Below, one piece after another: positions 1 to 8,547 of a stretch of DNA of 64,000 nt. This stretch comes from Bacteroidales bacterium (GTDB lineage Bacteria; Bacteroidota; Bacteroidia; Bacteroidales; Muribaculaceae): positions 1 through 64,000 of the forward strand of contig DXXM01000013.1 of assembly GCA_019416285.1 (NCBI GenBank), given 5' to 3'. Numbering within the stretch: the stretch's first letter is position 1; each line of letters starts with the position of its first letter. The notes under the pieces were generated by a model. It was not told where the DNA came from. It saw only the letters and a list, made by a program, of their open reading frames with translations, and did not search any database. The translations under genes and the position numbers were made by a program.

Positions 1-114
1 TAGCCGATGTTGCTATATGTTGGTACTTCAACCTGTAGTTGAGTTAATGCTTACATTTCAAATGGAATTATAAAGATTACCGACAGCCCAGCCGACTTAA
101 ATAATGAAATAGCC

Positions 115-588
115 ATGCAGCACTCCCCTCAGACATCTAATAATAAGACAAATACCGGACGAGAAAATTCGGATGAATACTATGTAATCAATCTTTGTGA
201 TGAAGTGTTAGAACAGCGTGCATCACGCCAACATAAATTTGATTTCCTGAAAGGTGATGGAGATAGTCCTCGTTGCCTGCCTGTTGATGCCTACTACAAG
301 AACTTGAATCTTGTTATTGAATATCATGAGTGCCAGCACAGTGAAGAAGTTAAACTTTTCGACAAAAAAGATACTGTCAGTGGCGTCTCTCGTGGAGAGC
401 AACGAAAGATATATGACAAAAGACGTGAGGAAACACTTCCTGAACATGATATCAAACTTGTAGTCATCGATTATAAAGATTTCGGCAACAGCAAAAACAA
501 AAAACTTCAACGAAATCACGATAAAGATATCAAAATCGTAGAGGAAATTTTAACCAACCATGGTATCCCAGTCAAAACTGACTCATAA
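115..588 (+). CDS. PD-(D/E)XK nuclease-like protein, possibly 5'-truncated
   Basis: Predicted 157-residue soluble protein. The pattern VDAYYKNLNLVIEYHECQH (a D, then an E in a hydrophobic strand, then a Q) resembles the core of small PD-(D/E)XK nucleases of the type 'VDFYLPEYNLVIEYDGEQH', and is followed by a basic helical stretch and a second strand, IKLVVIDY. The function is inferred; the family match is by eye. The ATG at 115 is the first ATG in frame, but the frame stays open upstream to about 43 and reads plausibly as protein (NAYISNGIIKITDSPADL), so the gene may be longer with a non-ATG start, or be the 3' end of a decayed longer gene. A short ORF in another frame ends at 73. AT-richer than most of the window. 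Confidence 0.5.
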   Translation: MQHSPQTSNNKTNTGRENSDEYYVINLCDEVLEQRASRQHKFDFLKGDGDSPRCLPVDAYYKNLNLVIEYHECQHSEEVKLFDKKDTVSGVSRGEQRKIYDKRREETLPEHDIKLVVIDYKDFGNSKNKKLQRNHDKDIKIVEEILTNHGIPVKTDS

Positions 589-794
589 ACGTTCAATTAT
601 AGTTCGTATTGGATTTTAATGGTAATATTGTTGATATTGCGAAACAGAGTCAAAACTTATAGTAAAAATACTCTGAAAAATATCTTAATATTTAACTTTA
701 GGTTCAAAATCACTGACATAGCCATGGCCTAAACTGAACTATTACGTTTTTTTCGTTAATTGCCATAATTGAACATTTTAAGAGTTAATAAATG
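589..794. other. Non-coding gap, AT-rich
   Basis: Intergenic stretch after the nuclease-like gene. No ORF, RNA gene or clear promoter was recognised. Confidence 0.5.
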
Positions 795-840
795 AAGCGT
801 CCACTTTACCTGCGACGGGCATCGGTGGACGCTTTTATCT
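795..840 (+). terminator. Intrinsic terminator hairpin
   Basis: AAGCGTCCAC (795-804) pairs perfectly with GTGGACGCTT (825-834), and TTTTATCTTTT follows on the plus strand. It lies about 200 nt after the nuclease-like gene, so it either ends a long 3' UTR or belongs to an unrecognised short transcript. Confidence 0.7.
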
Positions 841-874
841 TTTAATCCGTTGTGTATTGTATTCCGTCAGGCCT

Positions 875-916
875 CCTATTAGCCCTATTTGACCTATTAC
901 TCCTATCAGCCCTATC
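875..916. repeat. 9-nt-period degenerate tandem repeat (CCTATT/CCTATC)
   Basis: CCTATT or CCTATC recurs with an exact 9-nt step at 875, 884, 893, 902 and 911, just past the gldE stop codon. Two more 9-nt-period arrays with a different word occur near 28957 and 55594. Confidence 0.75.
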
Positions 917-934
917 TTTCAGCCTTCTCCCCTA

Positions 935-2233
935 TTATTTCTCCTCCTCTTCCTTCTCCTCGTGCTTTTCTTCGACGCGGATGAGGTCGAGGCGGGTGGC
1001 GCTGCGGGCGGTGATGGTGAATGTCAGGTCGTCGATTTCGATTACCTCGCCCTGTGCGGGGAGGGCGCCGGTCTTGCAGATGATGTAGCCGGCGAGGGTC
1101 TGATACTCGTCGTCCTCGGGGATATCGAGGCGGAAATCGTCGCGCAGGGTGCGCACTTCGATACGTCCCGAAAACTCATAGACACCGGGAGCAAGCTCGT
1201 TGGCCGTCACGCCGTTCTTGTCGTGCTCGTCCTGAATATCGCCGAAAATCTCTTCCACGAGGTCCTCAAGGGTGACAAGTCCGGCCGTGCCGCCAAACTC
1301 GTCGACCACAACCGCCATCGAGCGCTTTTCGCTCAGCAGACGGCGCATCATGGTGTTGGCGAGCAGGGTCTCGGGCGCGTACAGCACCTCTTTGATATGC
1401 TCCTTCCAGTCGCTTTCGGGATTGAAGAGCTCGGAGACATGCACATAGCCCACCACATTGTCGATATCCTCCTTGTAGACAAGAATCTTGCTGCGTCCCG
1501 ACGATGTGAAGAGTGCCGAAAGCTCCTCGCGGGTGGTGGTGTCGATGTCGACCGCCACAAGCTCGTTGCGCGGAGCCATGCAGTCGCGCAACTGGGTGGT
1601 CGAGAAGTCGAGCGCATTGTGGAAAATCTTCACCTCTTTCTCCACCTCGACCTCCTGAGGATTCTCAAGGTCATCAATCTTGGTTTCGAGATAGTCGTTG
1701 AGATCAGTGATGGAGAGCACTCCGAGACGGGTGTCCTCCGCCTTGACTCCGGCAATTTTCATCAGCACTTTCGACAGCCAGGACGTGAACCACGCCACCG
1801 GATAAAGGACGATATAGAAGAAATAGACCGGCAGGGCCGAGATGCGCAGCGAGGTATTCGGATTGATGCGGAACACCGATTTCGGCAGGAACTCGCCCGT
1901 AAACAGTATGACGAGCGTGGAAATCAGGGTCTGAAGTATGAGGATTACAGCCTGATTTGACGAAATGTGTTGCTCTATCCACGGCTCGAGAAGCGCGGCG
2001 GCGCCCATACCGTAGATGACGAGCATGATATTGTTGCCGACAAGTATGGTGGAGATGAAGAAATCCTGATGCGAATAGTAGCGCCCTATGATGCGGTTGA
2101 TGAGTCCGCCGCGGCTCGTGTCAAGCCCGACGCGCACACGGTCGGCCGAGATATAAGCAATCTCGACACCCGAAAAGAGAGCCGAAAAGCAGAGTGATAC
2201 GACCGAAAGTATAATCCACGCAGTAAGTGTCAT
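935..2233 (-). CDS. gldE: GldE-like / CorC-HlyC family CNNM membrane protein
   Basis: 432 residues. The N-terminal DUF21/CNNM membrane domain has about four membrane segments (roughly residues 5-30, 60-80, 95-115, 125-150). A CBS-pair region follows (about 205-325, including TDLNDYLET, MAPRNELVAVD and VVDEFGGTAGLVTLEDLVEE), then a C-terminal CorC_HlyC domain and a charged EEKHEEKEEEEK tail. Family members are implicated in Mg2+/cation transport; in Bacteroidetes the copy next to lptC is usually annotated GldE. Its ATG overlaps the lptC stop by 4 nt, so the two are translationally coupled. Last gene of the coaX-barrel-lptC-gldE operon. The gliding role is only by name, since nothing here shows that this organism glides. 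Confidence 0.85.
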   Translation of the reverse strand: MTLTAWIILSVVSLCFSALFSGVEIAYISADRVRVGLDTSRGGLINRIIGRYYSHQDFFISTILVGNNIMLVIYGMGAAALLEPWIEQHISSNQAVILILQTLISTLVILFTGEFLPKSVFRINPNTSLRISALPVYFFYIVLYPVAWFTSWLSKVLMKIAGVKAEDTRLGVLSITDLNDYLETKIDDLENPQEVEVEKEVKIFHNALDFSTTQLRDCMAPRNELVAVDIDTTTREELSALFTSSGRSKILVYKEDIDNVVGYVHVSELFNPESDWKEHIKEVLYAPETLLANTMMRRLLSEKRSMAVVVDEFGGTAGLVTLEDLVEEIFGDIQDEHDKNGVTANELAPGVYEFSGRIEVRTLRDDFRLDIPEDDEYQTLAGYIICKTGALPAQGEVIEIDDLTFTITARSATRLDLIRVEEKHEEKEEEEK

Positions 2234-2970
2234 CTTGAGCCTGTGTTTTTGATTGAATCGTTGTCCTGAGCGGGAGCGGCAGCCTCGGCGCCGTCCTCCT
2301 CACCCTCATCCGCGCCACCGGCGGCACGCTCCTGGCGCGAACCCGGCTTGAAGGCGCCGGCGGGGAAGATGCCGGAGACCTTGCGGATAGTGTAGCGCGT
2401 CAGCTGTTCGTTGGAGTCGAAGCCGTAGCCCTCAAGCACCTTGTCGGGACGCTCGATGTGGATAAATGAGTCGGAATAGAGTTTGTGCATGCGCTGGTCC
2501 CAGAACAGCTGGTTGGTCAGGAATTTCTCCCCCATCACATTGTTGATGGTCACATTGCCGTCGAGACGCCATATCTGCTTGTTCTTGAGATAATATGCAG
2601 AATCGGCTACGACGGTTGCCTCGCGGCGGAAGAAATTGTCGTACTTGTCGAGGTTCAGTCCCTCGGGGAAACGCCAGTAGGGTTCGTCGACCTCGTCGTA
2701 GACATACCATATCGGGGTGACGATGCGGAAACGCGTCACTCCCGAGTCGGAAATCAGAGTCTCGACGTTGCGCGTCATCATCGTCGGGGTTTTCGAGGCA
2801 TCCACATCGCCCATCCCGACGGGATCGCCCTCCTTGCAGCCCGTCACGAACACCGTGACCGCCGCGAGACAGAGCGCACACACCGCCGGCAGAAGCCGGA
2901 GCGAGCGCGACGACGACGATGAGTCGTCCGATAAGCCTGTTGCTGCTGACCGCCTTGTCATTTTCAACAT
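2230..2970 (-). CDS. lptC: LPS export ABC transporter periplasmic protein LptC
   Basis: 246 residues. An N-terminal hydrophobic segment ends in VFVTGC, a possible lipobox. The LptC/YrbK fold follows: repeated beta strands with LISDSGVTRFRIVTPIWYVYD, AYYLKNKQIWRLDGNVTIN and GEKFLTNQLFWDQRMHKLYS. LptC bridges LptB2FG to LptA in lipopolysaccharide transport from inner to outer membrane. The C-terminal tail (about residues 212-246) is acidic, alanine-rich and probably disordered. A second in-frame ATG three codons downstream (MTRRSA) is an alternative start. It sits 21 nt after the barrel gene and overlaps gldE by 4 nt. Confidence 0.85.
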   Translation of the reverse strand: MLKMTRRSAATGLSDDSSSSSRSLRLLPAVCALCLAAVTVFVTGCKEGDPVGMGDVDASKTPTMMTRNVETLISDSGVTRFRIVTPIWYVYDEVDEPYWRFPEGLNLDKYDNFFRREATVVADSAYYLKNKQIWRLDGNVTINNVMGEKFLTNQLFWDQRMHKLYSDSFIHIERPDKVLEGYGFDSNEQLTRYTIRKVSGIFPAGAFKPGSRQERAAGGADEGEEDGAEAAAPAQDNDSIKNTGSR

Positions 2971-2991
2971 TGCCCGAGTCCCTGCGGCCGC

Positions 2992-4242
2992 TTAGCGCAG
3001 CTTGCTCTGGAAGAACCAGACCTGATTAAAGTTGATGCCGAGGGTGATATTGAAATACTTCTCCTTGAGTAGCGGATTGGGTGTGGCCTGACGCTGGTGA
3101 TACTCGAAGCCGAGGTTGATAAGTGTCTTTGACGAGTTGGCGGGGAGGCCGAAACCGCAAGAGAGACCCCAGTCGCGCACATGATTGTCGCCCACCATCA
3201 CATAATCGCGGTTATAGAATCCGCCGGCACGGTAGGTTACACGGCGGAAATAGCCGCCGCGCGGGTCCGGAAGATAGCTCACACCGGCGCCGATGCGGTA
3301 GCGGTTGGCGAAGCGGGTGCTGGAGAAGTTCTCGATCTGCTCATACTTCACGTCTGCCCAGTTCTGATAGGTCACGTCGACCTCGGCCTGAAACTGACCG
3401 TTCCAGTCGTAGGAGATACCGGCGCCCCAGGTGTCGGGGAGCGAGAATTTGTTGCGCAGGTTCACAATGCCGGGGGCCACTGTATCGGGAGGGGTGGCGG
3501 AGCCGGTGTTGTGATATTTCAGCATGTATGTCTTTCCGAGAAGCGATTTCGCAGGCGAATAGGTCAGACCGAGAGTCACGGAGTTCTTGCGCGAGAGGCG
3601 CAGGGTGTATTGCGCGCCGAACTGCAGATGGTAGTCCTTCACTTCCATCACCTGCTCGAACAGCGACTGCGAGTTGGAACCCGACTGGAGGGCATAGACA
3701 TTATTGTAGATATTGCCGAAGAGATAGCTGACATTGAAGCCGACGGAGAGGTTCTTCACGGGCATGATGCCTGCGCCGAGATAGAACTGGTTGAGACCGC
3801 CCGAGCCCTGGTGGGACGCGGCACCGTTGTCAATATCCGAGCCGAAGGCATAGCCCACCGACGAATACGGAAGCAGACCGGCGCTGACACCGATTATCTT
3901 CGACACCGGGAACTGGATGGTCAGATAATCCAGACCTCCGCCCCAGTCGCGGTCTTTGCCGTTGGCGTCCTCGCGCCAGTAGAGCGAGAGGTCCACACCC
4001 ATGTCGAAGAGGAATGTCAGCGAGTCCATGGCTGCGTATGCCGCGGGGTTCATGACATTGACCTGACGTCCGGAGCGCATGGCGTAGCCTACGCCACCCA
4101 TCTGGCGCTGGGCCGAGGTAGCGTTGTCGCCGAGCAGACCGTAGCCGAACTTCGAATAGGGGCTGGTCACATTCTGAGCTGAAAGTCCCGACGCGGCAGC
4201 CGCGGCGAGAAGTGTGAGGATGAGAAATGTCTTAATTTTCAT
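2992..4242 (-). CDS. Outer-membrane beta-barrel protein, OmpP1/FadL-like
   Basis: 416 residues with signal peptide MKIKTFLILTLLAAAAASGLSAQ. The mature start SPYSKFGYGLLG, followed by QMGGVGYAMRSG and MNPAAYAAMDSL, has the look of FadL/OmpP1-type barrels, which open with a hatch around a GMGGA...NPA pattern. Alternating aromatic strands run to a C-terminal strand ending in VWFFQSKLR. The substrate is unknown. The start overlaps the end of coaX by 11 nt and lptC follows 21 nt later, so it is cotranscribed with a coenzyme A gene and an LPS transport gene; the link is probably one of expression only. Confidence 0.75.
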   Translation of the reverse strand: MKIKTFLILTLLAAAAASGLSAQNVTSPYSKFGYGLLGDNATSAQRQMGGVGYAMRSGRQVNVMNPAAYAAMDSLTFLFDMGVDLSLYWREDANGKDRDWGGGLDYLTIQFPVSKIIGVSAGLLPYSSVGYAFGSDIDNGAASHQGSGGLNQFYLGAGIMPVKNLSVGFNVSYLFGNIYNNVYALQSGSNSQSLFEQVMEVKDYHLQFGAQYTLRLSRKNSVTLGLTYSPAKSLLGKTYMLKYHNTGSATPPDTVAPGIVNLRNKFSLPDTWGAGISYDWNGQFQAEVDVTYQNWADVKYEQIENFSSTRFANRYRIGAGVSYLPDPRGGYFRRVTYRAGGFYNRDYVMVGDNHVRDWGLSCGFGLPANSSKTLINLGFEYHQRQATPNPLLKEKYFNITLGINFNQVWFFQSKLR

Positions 4243-4969
4243 TGTATAGCAAAATTCTGTTTAGGCCTTTGCTGGCAAGATGTTCATCGACATGCACATC
4301 AAAGTCACAAAGGGATGCAAGATGATGGCCGCATCCTCCGCCGAGCACTACCACTGTGCCCTCCGGGAGACGGCTCCGGTAATATCCTATCGAGGCGACG
4401 ACGCTGTAGACCGCACCGAGTGTGATGGCCTCGGCGGTGCTGCGTCCGAAAAGCGTGTGGCGCAGCTCTCCCATGTTTTCCGGGAAAGGGATTAGCGGGA
4501 GTTTGGCCGTGAACTGATTGAGCGCCTTGAGTTCCATCGTGATTCCGGGGGCGATGTTGCCGCCGCGGTAAGTGCCGGAAGCGTCGACATAGTCGTAGGT
4601 CACGGCAGTGCCCGCGTCGATGACAAGTATGTCCCGTCCCTTGAAATCGCTCCATGCGCCCACGGCCGCCGCGATGCGGTCGGCTCCGAGAGTGTCGGGC
4701 GTGCTGTAGTCCAGGGTGATGGGGAGCGGAGTCGACGGCGTGAGGCGGTAGACGCAGCGCGCAAGATGGCTGAGCTTGTTGATGACAGGCCCGTTGTTCT
4801 GCACCACCGAGCAGTAAATGGCACCCGAGAGCTTACGGCCACCCACAAATTCCTGGACTGAGGATGGTGTGAGACGCGCTTCGATGACGGAGTCAACGAG
4901 CGTCATATCCTCCCAAAGCGAGATTTTCGCTTCGGTATTCCCTTGGTCTATGGTGAGATATTGCGACAT
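4232..4969 (-). CDS. coaX: Type III pantothenate kinase
   Basis: 245 residues, ATP-dependent phosphorylation of pantothenate, the first step of coenzyme A synthesis. N-terminal MSQYLTIDQGNTEAKISLWED is the phosphate-binding D-x-GNT motif of the type III (ASKHA-fold) family; LGADRIAAAVGA, VIDAGTAVTYDYVD and GGNIAPGITMEL are the other family motifs. Normal length. First gene of a four-gene minus-strand operon. Confidence 0.93.
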   Translation of the reverse strand: MSQYLTIDQGNTEAKISLWEDMTLVDSVIEARLTPSSVQEFVGGRKLSGAIYCSVVQNNGPVINKLSHLARCVYRLTPSTPLPITLDYSTPDTLGADRIAAAVGAWSDFKGRDILVIDAGTAVTYDYVDASGTYRGGNIAPGITMELKALNQFTAKLPLIPFPENMGELRHTLFGRSTAEAITLGAVYSVVASIGYYRSRLPEGTVVVLGGGCGHHLASLCDFDVHVDEHLASKGLNRILLYNEN

Positions 4970-4998
4970 TCAGGTCGGAATTCGTGATGATTTGGGGG

Positions 4999-5032
4999 CA
5001 AAATTACTCAAATTACGGCAATTTACCTCAAA
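4999..5032 (-). promoter_or_regulatory. Candidate promoter of the coaX operon
   Basis: The minus strand carries TAATTTTG (4999-5006), matching TAnnTTTG, with a TTTG at 5029-5032. The 22-nt spacer is longer than the usual 19-20, so this is tentative. Confidence 0.45.
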
Positions 5033-5079
5033 ATACGGTATTTTTTGTGTTTTTACACGTCAATAACGTCTCAGGACTC

Positions 5080-5496
5080 TCAGCCGCGGGGCTTTTCGAG
5101 TTTCTGACGCGGAATCATGACGGATGTGTAGATTGTCAGGACGGCGCCCGCCAGGGTGAAGGCGAGCCAGTCCTTTCCGCCGGCGGAGGGAAGGAAGAGA
5201 AACACCGCTCCGGCGCCGAATATCAGCGCTGTCCATATCTCCATGTGCAGCAGGCGGCGCAGTCTGAGCGGCGCGTCCTTGACACGCGGAGACACCAGGC
5301 GGCCTATGAGCAGCACCAGCGTTCCCGCGGCGTAGACATAGCGCGTCCAGTCCTGATTTATGTGGATGAGGGGGAGAAAGGCGGCTACCATTATCGACAT
5401 CAGGCCGATTGTCACCATGACGGTCGACAGGAGCTCGCGGCGTTTGTCAGCCCCGGGATTCCCCTGGCGGCTGCTGTGGTCTGTTTTCTTACTCAT
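5080..5496 (-). CDS. Hypothetical small membrane protein
   Basis: 138 residues from ATG 5496 (MSKKTDHSSRQG); longer readings would run far into the upstream gene. A hydrophilic N-terminus is followed by four likely membrane segments (LLSTVMVTIGLMSIMVAAF, YVYAAGTLVLLIGRLV, IWTALIFGAGAVFLFL, WLAFTLAGAVLTIYTSVM). Overlaps the end of the DivIC-like gene by 8 nt, so translational coupling is likely. Not recognised beyond being a Bacteroidales-type conserved membrane protein. Confidence 0.7.
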   Translation of the reverse strand: MSKKTDHSSRQGNPGADKRRELLSTVMVTIGLMSIMVAAFLPLIHINQDWTRYVYAAGTLVLLIGRLVSPRVKDAPLRLRRLLHMEIWTALIFGAGAVFLFLPSAGGKDWLAFTLAGAVLTIYTSVMIPRQKLEKPRG

Positions 5497-5779
5497 AGAT
5501 ATACACGTCTTCGTCGGGGTGTTGCATGTGGTATTGCTCGCGCACAATCCGCTCCATTGTCTCCTTGTCTGTCTCAAGGGAGTGGTTGAGATTGCGGTAA
5601 TATTCGAGCGTGTCCGTCGACTCGCTGATGGCTGCCTCCAGCTCGTCGATGCGGCGCTCCTGCTCTACGGTGCGGAGCAGGGAGTTTTCATTGAAAAACA
5701 ACACAAGCGCGCCCACGGCCACCGTAGCAAACAGTGTCAGTGAGATGTAGCGCTTGCACCATGCGGAGAAACTGTTCAT
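5489..5779 (-). CDS. Septum formation initiator (FtsB/DivIC family)
   Basis: 96 residues: a short cytoplasmic N-terminus, one membrane helix (YISLTLFATVAVGALVLFF) and a periplasmic coiled coil (EQERRIDELEAAISESTDTLEYYRNLNHSLE), ending in a short domain with the typical IVREQYHMQHPDEDVYIYE. FtsB/DivIC proteins recruit and regulate septal peptidoglycan synthesis with FtsL and FtsQ. Lies between menA and a small membrane protein. Confidence 0.85.
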   Translation of the reverse strand: MNSFSAWCKRYISLTLFATVAVGALVLFFNENSLLRTVEQERRIDELEAAISESTDTLEYYRNLNHSLETDKETMERIVREQYHMQHPDEDVYIYE

Positions 5780-5837
5780 TTTTCAGTCGGATTGAGAGAG
5801 ATATATGTTGAGAGGATAGGGATTCGTAGGGATGAAT

Positions 5838-6752
5838 CTAACGCAGGAGGGCGGTGACGAGGAAGCCCGCGGCATAGACAAGCATCAGCACCGCCGTCAT
5901 GCCAAGGAGGGGATTGAGCTTAGCCCCGTGGAGGCGACCCAGCGCCACGCAGAGAGCGGTGTGTCCGGCAAGATAGACCGCCGGCACTATCCACCACAGG
6001 GTCGAGGGGGAGGCGGTGGCGGCTATCCAGGGCGGGAGGGTGAAGAGGAGCGCCAGAATACCGTCGGAGCAATAGATTGCCCGCATAGCCCGGTGGCCGA
6101 GCATGACGGCGAGAGTGCGTTTGCCCACTGCGCGGTCGTCGTCGGCATCGCGGTAGTTGTTGACCACGAGCACATTGGCGCCCATCAGTCCTATGCCTAT
6201 AGAGACCATGAGCAGCCCCGTACTGTAAGACCCACCCATCAGTATATATGTGAGGCAGACGGGGATTATGCCGAAGAAACACACCACGGCCACTTCGCCC
6301 AGCCCGTGATGCGACAGCGGATAAGGGCCTGTGCTGTAAGCCATCACGCCGAGAGCGGTCAGAATCCCGACCACATACATCCACCACTCGCCGTATATGG
6401 CCACAAGAACGCAACCCACGGCGCATGCGGCGCCAAGGGTTGCGTAGGTGGCATATTTCATGGCTGCGGGGGTGATGTCGCCCTCGGTCACTCCGCGACG
6501 CGGGCCCTCACGCCCTGCGCGGTCGAGACCGGCCTTGAAGTCGTAGTATTCGTTGGCGAAGTTCGACGCAATCTGGGCGAGAAGCGCGAATGTCAGACAC
6601 ATCAGCGCGGGGACAAGGCTGAAAAAGCCCGTGGCCACTCCGAGACCGGCGGCATAGAGCACTCCGGCGAGCGACACCGGAAGTGTGCGGAGCCTCATGG
6701 CCTCGATCCAGCATCCTGCGTTGCTTCTGCCCGTGCCTGTCATAGCGCCCAT
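5838..6752 (-). CDS. menA: 1,4-dihydroxy-2-naphthoate polyprenyltransferase
   Basis: 304 residues, UbiA-superfamily integral membrane enzyme that prenylates DHNA in menaquinone synthesis. It has about eight or nine membrane segments. First Asp-rich motif: NFANEYYDFKAGLD (about residues 63-76), with E in place of the usual first D. Second motif: NNYRDADDDRAVGKRTLAV. MRLRTLPVSLAGVL near the N-terminus is a typical MenA start. A second ATG three codons downstream of the chosen start is possible. It lies 12 nt after the HIT gene. Confidence 0.9.
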   Translation of the reverse strand: MGAMTGTGRSNAGCWIEAMRLRTLPVSLAGVLYAAGLGVATGFFSLVPALMCLTFALLAQIASNFANEYYDFKAGLDRAGREGPRRGVTEGDITPAAMKYATYATLGAACAVGCVLVAIYGEWWMYVVGILTALGVMAYSTGPYPLSHHGLGEVAVVCFFGIIPVCLTYILMGGSYSTGLLMVSIGIGLMGANVLVVNNYRDADDDRAVGKRTLAVMLGHRAMRAIYCSDGILALLFTLPPWIAATASPSTLWWIVPAVYLAGHTALCVALGRLHGAKLNPLLGMTAVLMLVYAAGFLVTALLR

Positions 6753-6764
6753 TCTTCTTTATTC

Positions 6765-7175
6765 TCAGTCTGCGGGATAAAGTTCGTCGAATTTCTTAGC
6801 TATCGACTCGGCGATAGCGGCCATCTCCTCGGCGGGAAGCTCCACTTTATTGCGGAAATCCATGTCGGCCTCGGTGTTGATGGGGATGAGATGGATGTGA
6901 GTGTGGGGCACCTCGAGTCCTATCACGGCCACACCGACACGCTTGCAGGGCACAGCCTGCTCAATGGCTTTGGCCACACGCTTTGCAAAGAGAGTCAGGG
7001 CCTGATAGTCGTCGTCGGAAAGATTGAAGATATAGTCATCCTCCTTGCGCGGAATCACGAGCACATGGCCCGGAGCCACGGGGTTGATGTCGAGAAAAGC
7101 ATAGTGACGCTCGTCGGCCGCAACGCGGTATGACGGAATCTCACCTGCTGCGATTTTGCTGAATATCGTTGCCAT
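6765..7175 (-). CDS. HIT family protein (Hint-type nucleotide hydrolase)
   Basis: 136 residues. MATIFSKIAAGEIPSYRVAA is the usual start of HIT proteins, and HTHIHLIP is the catalytic H-x-H-x-H-x-x motif. Family members hydrolyse AMP-lysine or other nucleoside phosphoramidates, or act on dinucleotides. It sits 23 nt after greA and 12 nt before menA in the same operon. Confidence 0.9.
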   Translation of the reverse strand: MATIFSKIAAGEIPSYRVAADERHYAFLDINPVAPGHVLVIPRKEDDYIFNLSDDDYQALTLFAKRVAKAIEQAVPCKRVGVAVIGLEVPHTHIHLIPINTEADMDFRNKVELPAEEMAAIAESIAKKFDELYPAD

Positions 7176-7198
7176 CGCTCTGCTGTCTTTATTTTGTA

Positions 7199-7669
7199 TC
7201 AGAAATTGATTTCTACGATTTCGAACTTCATGAGGCCAGCGGGCACCTTGATTTCAACCACTTCGCCGAGCTTGTGGCCGAGAAGTCCCTGGGCTATGGG
7301 GGTGCTTGAGCCGATTTTCTTCTCCTTGAGGTTGGCCTCGGAGTCGGCCACGATGGTGTATTCCATCATCATACCGTTGGCCACGTTTTTGATTTTCACG
7401 CGGTTGAGAATCTGCACCTCCTCGTTGTTGAGGTTGCTCTCATCGATGATGCGGGCGTTGGCCACGAGGTCCTTGAGCTGTGAGATTTTCATTTCGAGCA
7501 TACCCTGAGCCTCCTTAGCGGCGTCATACTCGGAGTTCTCCGAGAGGTCGCCCTTGTCGCGGGCTTCAGCGATAGCGGCGGATATACGGGGACGTTCCAC
7601 GGATTCGAGAAACGCGATTTCTTCCATTTTTTTCTTGTAACCTTCCTTGGTCATGTAAGTGATAGCCAT
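7199..7669 (-). CDS. greA: Transcription elongation factor GreA
   Basis: 156 residues from ATG 7669 (MAITYMTKEGYKKKMEE); readings starting further upstream add a non-conserved stretch. The N-terminal coiled coil includes RPRISAAIAEARDKGDLSENSEYDAAKE, the GreA tip with its conserved acidic residues, followed by the C-terminal FKBP-like domain (STPIAQGLLGHKLGEVVEI). It stimulates transcript cleavage by backtracked RNA polymerase. First gene of the greA-HIT-menA-divIC run. Confidence 0.95.
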   Translation of the reverse strand: MAITYMTKEGYKKKMEEIAFLESVERPRISAAIAEARDKGDLSENSEYDAAKEAQGMLEMKISQLKDLVANARIIDESNLNNEEVQILNRVKIKNVANGMMMEYTIVADSEANLKEKKIGSSTPIAQGLLGHKLGEVVEIKVPAGLMKFEIVEINF

Positions 7670-7892
7670 GATGGTATAATAGTTTGGGTTATAGTTGTTT
7701 GTTTTTTTATTTTCTAAGCATAATCCGAAGCGGCAACCCATTGGAGCACCGTGACGGTCAGGGGAGAGTGATTATTTCGCGGGAACAGTTAAAAAAGAAG
7801 GAATCCCGAGGCTTGCGGCTACGAGACCCTAACGGATATAGTTGATTTACAGTTATCTGTATCTCTTATGTCTTGTCATCTATTGACCTCTG

Positions 7893-7923
7893 CAAAGATA
7901 GTGACAATAATCCGATTCCCCAA
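7893..7923 (-). promoter_or_regulatory. Candidate greA promoter
   Basis: On the minus strand TTG (7921-7923), 20 nt, then TATCTTTG (7893-7900), matching the Bacteroidetes consensus. It implies a leader of about 215 nt before greA in which no ORF was recognised. Confidence 0.6.
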
Positions 7924-7944
7924 CCCGCACCGTGCCATTTAACA

Positions 7945-8547
7945 TTAATTTGCTAATATCATCTCTGCCCATTCAGGTATGTTTTCGACATATCGTTTCA
8001 CCACCTCCCCGTCTCTGAGTCTGAACAGCAGACGCGCGTCCTGATTATCGACCGAGTTATCATAGACATACAGCCGGTCAACCAGCGGAGAGAGTATCTT
8101 ACAGTTTTCGATAGCCTTGCTGTATCTGGATATAATCTTGGTTATCGGCACATCATGGCCACCCTCCATTACCCTTTTCGCTATCCGGGCCGCATTTATC
8201 GAAGGATGCCGGGTGGCAATAAAGAACAGACGGATGAAGTAGCCTGCATTTTTTGCCTTAAGGATAAAATCAAGCTTGTTGTCGGACGACATCACCGTCT
8301 CAAAAACAAAACTCTCTCGCCTCGCAAGTAACTCAAGCCGCAGATTCTCGCAATATTCGGCTGCTTTCATCACTGCCTCCTGCGAGTTCCAGTCGCCATA
8401 CTTCTCCTGGGCTATAATGTCGGGATTGATGTAGAAAGTTCCCTCTGCCCATTCGTGGTGGAGAAATTTCCGGGTAACTGAGGTCTTTCCCGAACCGTTT
8501 GGCCCGGCTATGACTATAAGCTCAGGTCTAAGATGTGTATCTGCCAT
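7945..8547 (-). CDS. Zeta toxin-like P-loop kinase
   Basis: 200 residues from ATG 8547 (MADTHLRPELIVIAGPNGSGKTS). Walker A is GPNGSGKTS near the N-terminus; YINPDIIAQ, FVFETVMSS and RVMEGGHDVPITKIISRY are typical of the zeta-toxin/UNG-kinase family, whose characterised members phosphorylate UDP-N-acetylglucosamine or other small substrates. Its start overlaps the 3' end of the small upstream gene by 20 nt, the arrangement of a toxin-antitoxin pair. Toxicity is inferred; many chromosomal homologues are uncharacterised. Confidence 0.75.
   Translation of the reverse strand: MADTHLRPELIVIAGPNGSGKTSVTRKFLHHEWAEGTFYINPDIIAQEKYGDWNSQEAVMKAAEYCENLRLELLARRESFVFETVMSSDNKLDFILKAKNAGYFIRLFFIATRHPSINAARIAKRVMEGGHDVPITKIISRYSKAIENCKILSPLVDRLYVYDNSVDNQDARLLFRLRDGEVVKRYVENIPEWAEMILAN

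Noticed and set aside
5832..7133. Long plus-strand ORF of 433 codons
   Set aside because: Antisense to menA and the HIT gene, both with clear motifs; the translation is His/Gly/Glu-rich without any domain, typical of the reverse of GC-rich coding DNA.
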